64,000 nucleotides of DNA from JAZKDW01 sp040387375 (GTDB lineage: Bacteria > Pseudomonadota > Gammaproteobacteria > Burkholderiales > Burkholderiaceae_D). Below the pieces are notes generated by a model that saw only the letters and a list, made by a program, of their open reading frames with translations, searched no databases and was not told the DNA's origin. Of this stretch, positions 61,807-64,000 are shown in pieces; positions within the stretch are counted from its first letter, which is position 1, and each line of letters begins with the position of its first letter. Both the position numbers and the translations under genes were made by a program. The DNA lies in assembly GCA_040387375.1 (NCBI GenBank), contig JAZKDW010000001.1:1-64000 (forward strand). The letters are read 5' to 3'.

Positions 61807-63279
61807 GTGGAAAAATTTTTGATTGGCAGTGAGTGGAGATCTGGATCCGGCGAGCCGTTCGAGTCGATCAATCCGGCGGACGGATCGGTTGCGGCGACGC
61901 TGGCGCAGGCCACCGAGCGAGATGTGGACGACGCGGTCAGGGCGGCGCGCGCGGCCTTGGAAAAGCCGGACTGGCGCGACCTGCCGGCCCACAAGCGGGC
62001 TCGGCTGTTGCACCGCTTCGCCGAACTGATCGATCAGAACGGCGAGATGCTGGCCCAGATGCAGACACGCGACAACGGCAAGACGATTGCCGAAAGCCGT
62101 GCGCAGTCGGGCTCGGCGGCCGACATGTTCCGCTACTACGCGGCAGTGTGCGAAACATCGGAATCGGCGGTGATTCCGGCGCGCGGCGATTATTTCTGCT
62201 TCAGTTCATTCGAGCCGGTCGGTGTGGTGGCCGCGATCACGCCATGGAATTCACCGATCACGCTGGAAGCGCAAAAACTTGCGCCGGCGCTCGCCGCAGG
62301 CAATACGATTGTTCTCAAGTCGTCGGAAGTGACGCCGTGCGTCGGTCTTCAGTACGGGCGCATTGCGCTCGAGGCCGGATTGCCGCCCGGGGTGGTCAAC
62401 GTGGTCACCGGCTACGGCGCGTCGGTGGGACGCAGCATGGTCGCGCATCCCGGCGTCGACATGATCACCTTCACTGGCGGCACGGCCAGCGGGCGCGCAA
62501 TCGGCAAGGTTGCCGCCGAACGCCTGATACCGGCGATGCTGGAGCTGGGCGGCAAATCGCCGAATATCGTTTTCGACGACGCCGATATCGATCTCGCGAT
62601 CACCGGCATGCTGTTCGGGATTTTCCACAATGCGGGCCAGTCCTGCATCGCGGGTTCCCGCATCCTGGTCCAGGCGGGAATCTACGACCGCTTCGTTGCG
62701 CGTCTGGTCGAAGCGACCAAAGCGCTCAAGGTAGGTTCGCCCTTTGCCGCCGATACCGCGGTCGCGCCAGTGTCAAGTTTTCATCACCGCGATAATATCG
62801 AAAAATTCATTGCCGCAGGCCGTCAGCAGGGCGCCAGTATTTTGTGCGGCGGCGAGCGGCCGGCAGGCGGCATATTCGATGCCGGCGCCTATGTGCAGCC
62901 GACGATTCTGGAAATTACTGATCGCAGCCAGACGGTCGCGCATGAAGAAATTTTCGGACCGGTGGCATGCGTGATCAAGTTCCAGGATGAGGATGACCTG
63001 TACGCGCTGGCGAACAATACGGTGTACGGCCTGGCTTGCGGCGTCTGGACCCAGGACTACAAGCGCGCGATGCGCGCCGCCCGCCGCATCAAGTCCGGCA
63101 TGGTCTGGGTCAACACCTACAAGATCGCCGAAGTCAACGTGCCTTTCGGCGGCGTAAAGCAAAGTGGCATCGGCCGCGAATGCGGACTGGAAGGTATGCG
63201 CGAATACATGTCGCAAAAAAGCGTGTACATGAGTCTTAGCGAGCGGGCAATTCCTTGGCCGCCGCAAAATATCAGGTAA
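61807..63279 (+). CDS. Aldehyde dehydrogenase
   Basis: A 490-residue aldehyde dehydrogenase starting at GTG (GAGGT upstream). Active-site Glu in MLELGGKSPNIVF and Cys in NAGQSCIAGSR; cofactor segment ITPWNSPITLEAQKLAPALAAGN. Resembles vanillin/benzaldehyde and hydroxymuconic-semialdehyde dehydrogenases; the latter would suit an extradiol route. It follows the aldo/keto reductase by 47 bp and precedes a binding protein by 32 bp. Confidence 0.86.
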   Translation: MEKFLIGSEWRSGSGEPFESINPADGSVAATLAQATERDVDDAVRAARAALEKPDWRDLPAHKRARLLHRFAELIDQNGEMLAQMQTRDNGKTIAESRAQSGSAADMFRYYAAVCETSESAVIPARGDYFCFSSFEPVGVVAAITPWNSPITLEAQKLAPALAAGNTIVLKSSEVTPCVGLQYGRIALEAGLPPGVVNVVTGYGASVGRSMVAHPGVDMITFTGGTASGRAIGKVAAERLIPAMLELGGKSPNIVFDDADIDLAITGMLFGIFHNAGQSCIAGSRILVQAGIYDRFVARLVEATKALKVGSPFAADTAVAPVSSFHHRDNIEKFIAAGRQQGASILCGGERPAGGIFDAGAYVQPTILEITDRSQTVAHEEIFGPVACVIKFQDEDDLYALANNTVYGLACGVWTQDYKRAMRAARRIKSGMVWVNTYKIAEVNVPFGGVKQSGIGRECGLEGMREYMSQKSVYMSLSERAIPWPPQNIR

Positions 63280-63311
63280 TGGCAATCCCACAATTACTAC
63301 AGGAGACAACA

Positions 63312-64000
63312 ATGAAAACGCACTTCAAGCTGATCGCACTATCCTTGCTGGCAGCCGCCAGCCTTCCCGCCCTGGCGCAGATCAAGGTCGGCGTCACGCT
63401 GTCGGCAACCGGCGGCGCCGCCTCGATCGGCATCGTGGAGCGCAACCTGATGGCGCTGTGGCCGAAAACGATCGCCGGCCAGACGGTCGAGTTCATCATC
63501 ATGGACGATGGCTCGGAGCCTGGCGTGGCGGTGCGCAACGCCAGGAAATTCACCAGTGAAGACAAGGTCGATGTCGTGATCGGCTCCTCGACATCGCCGA
63601 ACTCGGTTGCCATGATCCCGATCGGCGAGGAAACCTCGACGCCGATCATATCGATGGCGTCCGCCCTCACCATCGTCAGTCCGATGGACAAGGCCCGTCG
63701 CTGGGTGTTCAAGACCGTGCAGAACGATCAGACCATGATCGAAGCGGTGCTGACGCACATGGAAAAGAAGAAGGTCAAGCGGCTCGGTTATATCGGGCAG
63801 GCCGATGCCACCGGCGAAGGTTATTACCTGGCCATTGCGGCCCTGGCGAAGTCGCACGGCATCGAACTGACGACCGTCGAAAAATTCAACCGCAACGACC
63901 AGAGCGTGATGGCGCAGGCGCTGCGTCTGGTAGCGGGCAACCCGGATGCGATTTTCGTCGCCTCGCTGGGAACGCCGGCGGCGCTGCCGCAGCTGACGCT
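63312..64000 (+). CDS. LIV-type ABC transporter substrate-binding protein (cut by window end)
   Basis: Only the first 229 residues are inside the window. AGGAGACAAC precedes the ATG. A signal peptide (residues 1-22, ending LALAQ) leads into IKVGVTLSATGGAASIGIVE and the Peripla_BP_6 fold with FIIMDDGSEPGVAVRNARK. It is a second LIV-type binding protein, not closely similar to the one at 42113, and probably delivers the cluster V substrate. Matching permeases may lie beyond 64000. Confidence 0.87.
   Translation, partial: MKTHFKLIALSLLAAASLPALAQIKVGVTLSATGGAASIGIVERNLMALWPKTIAGQTVEFIIMDDGSEPGVAVRNARKFTSEDKVDVVIGSSTSPNSVAMIPIGEETSTPIISMASALTIVSPMDKARRWVFKTVQNDQTMIEAVLTHMEKKKVKRLGYIGQADATGEGYYLAIAALAKSHGIELTTVEKFNRNDQSVMAQALRLVAGNPDAIFVASLGTPAALPQLT

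Noticed and set aside
1..64000. Mobile elements, CRISPR arrays, tRNA or rRNA genes
   Set aside because: I saw no transposase or integrase motifs, no regularly spaced direct repeats and no cloverleaf or rRNA-like stretches; the repeats found are operators or local palindromes.

Overview
The window is a gene-dense, GC-rich piece of bacterial chromosome. Protein family content, codon bias and the density of ABC importers, Rieske oxygenases, CoA ligases and IclR/LysR/TetR/GntR regulators point to a Burkholderiales betaproteobacterium (Oxalobacteraceae- or Comamonadaceae-like). That placement is inference from family content. I saw no rRNA, tRNA, CRISPR array, transposase or integrase. It reads as a catabolic island for aromatic, alicyclic or polyhydroxylated carbon sources.

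Layout. (I) 245-10810, leftward: one ten-gene operon with a Rieske dioxygenase alpha/beta pair, a benzoylformate-decarboxylase-like TPP enzyme, an aldehyde dehydrogenase, a NitT/TauT-type ABC importer, an FMN alpha-hydroxy-acid dehydrogenase and a cupin. It looks like a mandelate-type pathway with its own importer and ring dioxygenase. Divergent from it is an HTH-citrate-synthase fusion (putative regulator) followed by a class-C serine hydrolase. (II) 13494-17299: LysR regulator divergent from an oxygenase reductase and a second Rieske alpha/beta pair. Next come a hipBA module with three operator palindromes, a 55-residue hydrophilic protein and an alternative oxidase. (III) 20442-32093: an amino-acid-type ABC binding protein diverges from an IclR regulator through a 64-bp mirrored repeat. 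The IclR gene heads an operon with an IolD-like TPP enzyme, aldehyde dehydrogenase, IlvD/Edd dehydratase, beta-hydroxyacid dehydrogenase, GlcG/HbpS protein, TIM-barrel isomerase and the matching permeases and ATPase. (IV) 32398-53280: five promoters share the operator TCAAC-N6-GTTGA. They precede a Rieske oxygenase/CoA ligase/SDR set, a LIV-type importer with an embedded acyl-CoA synthetase, a luciferase-like flavin monooxygenase, an AhpD-like protein, and a leftward operon with two crotonase-fold enzymes, a flavin reductase fused to an IclR-like sensor domain, a TetR regulator and a CoA ligase. (V) 53558-64000: an alpha/beta hydrolase, VOC dioxygenase, NTF2-like protein and GntR regulator, then a second HTH-citrate-synthase fusion divergent from a fourth Rieske oxygenase, an FAD hydroxylase, aldo/keto reductase, aldehyde dehydrogenase and a LIV-type binding protein cut by the window end.

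The strongest candidates for undescribed biology are: (a) the six-operator regulon of cluster IV, probably governed by the TetR protein inside it; (b) two paralogous fusions of a MerR/excisionase-like HTH to a citrate-synthase fold whose catalytic residues are partly (Asp to Glu) or largely (His to Gln, Asp to Thr) replaced, each divergent from a Rieske oxygenase and sharing a TAATCRA half-site; (c) the flavin reductase carrying an IclR-type effector domain; and (d) the mirrored IclR control region. All residue comparisons were made by eye.
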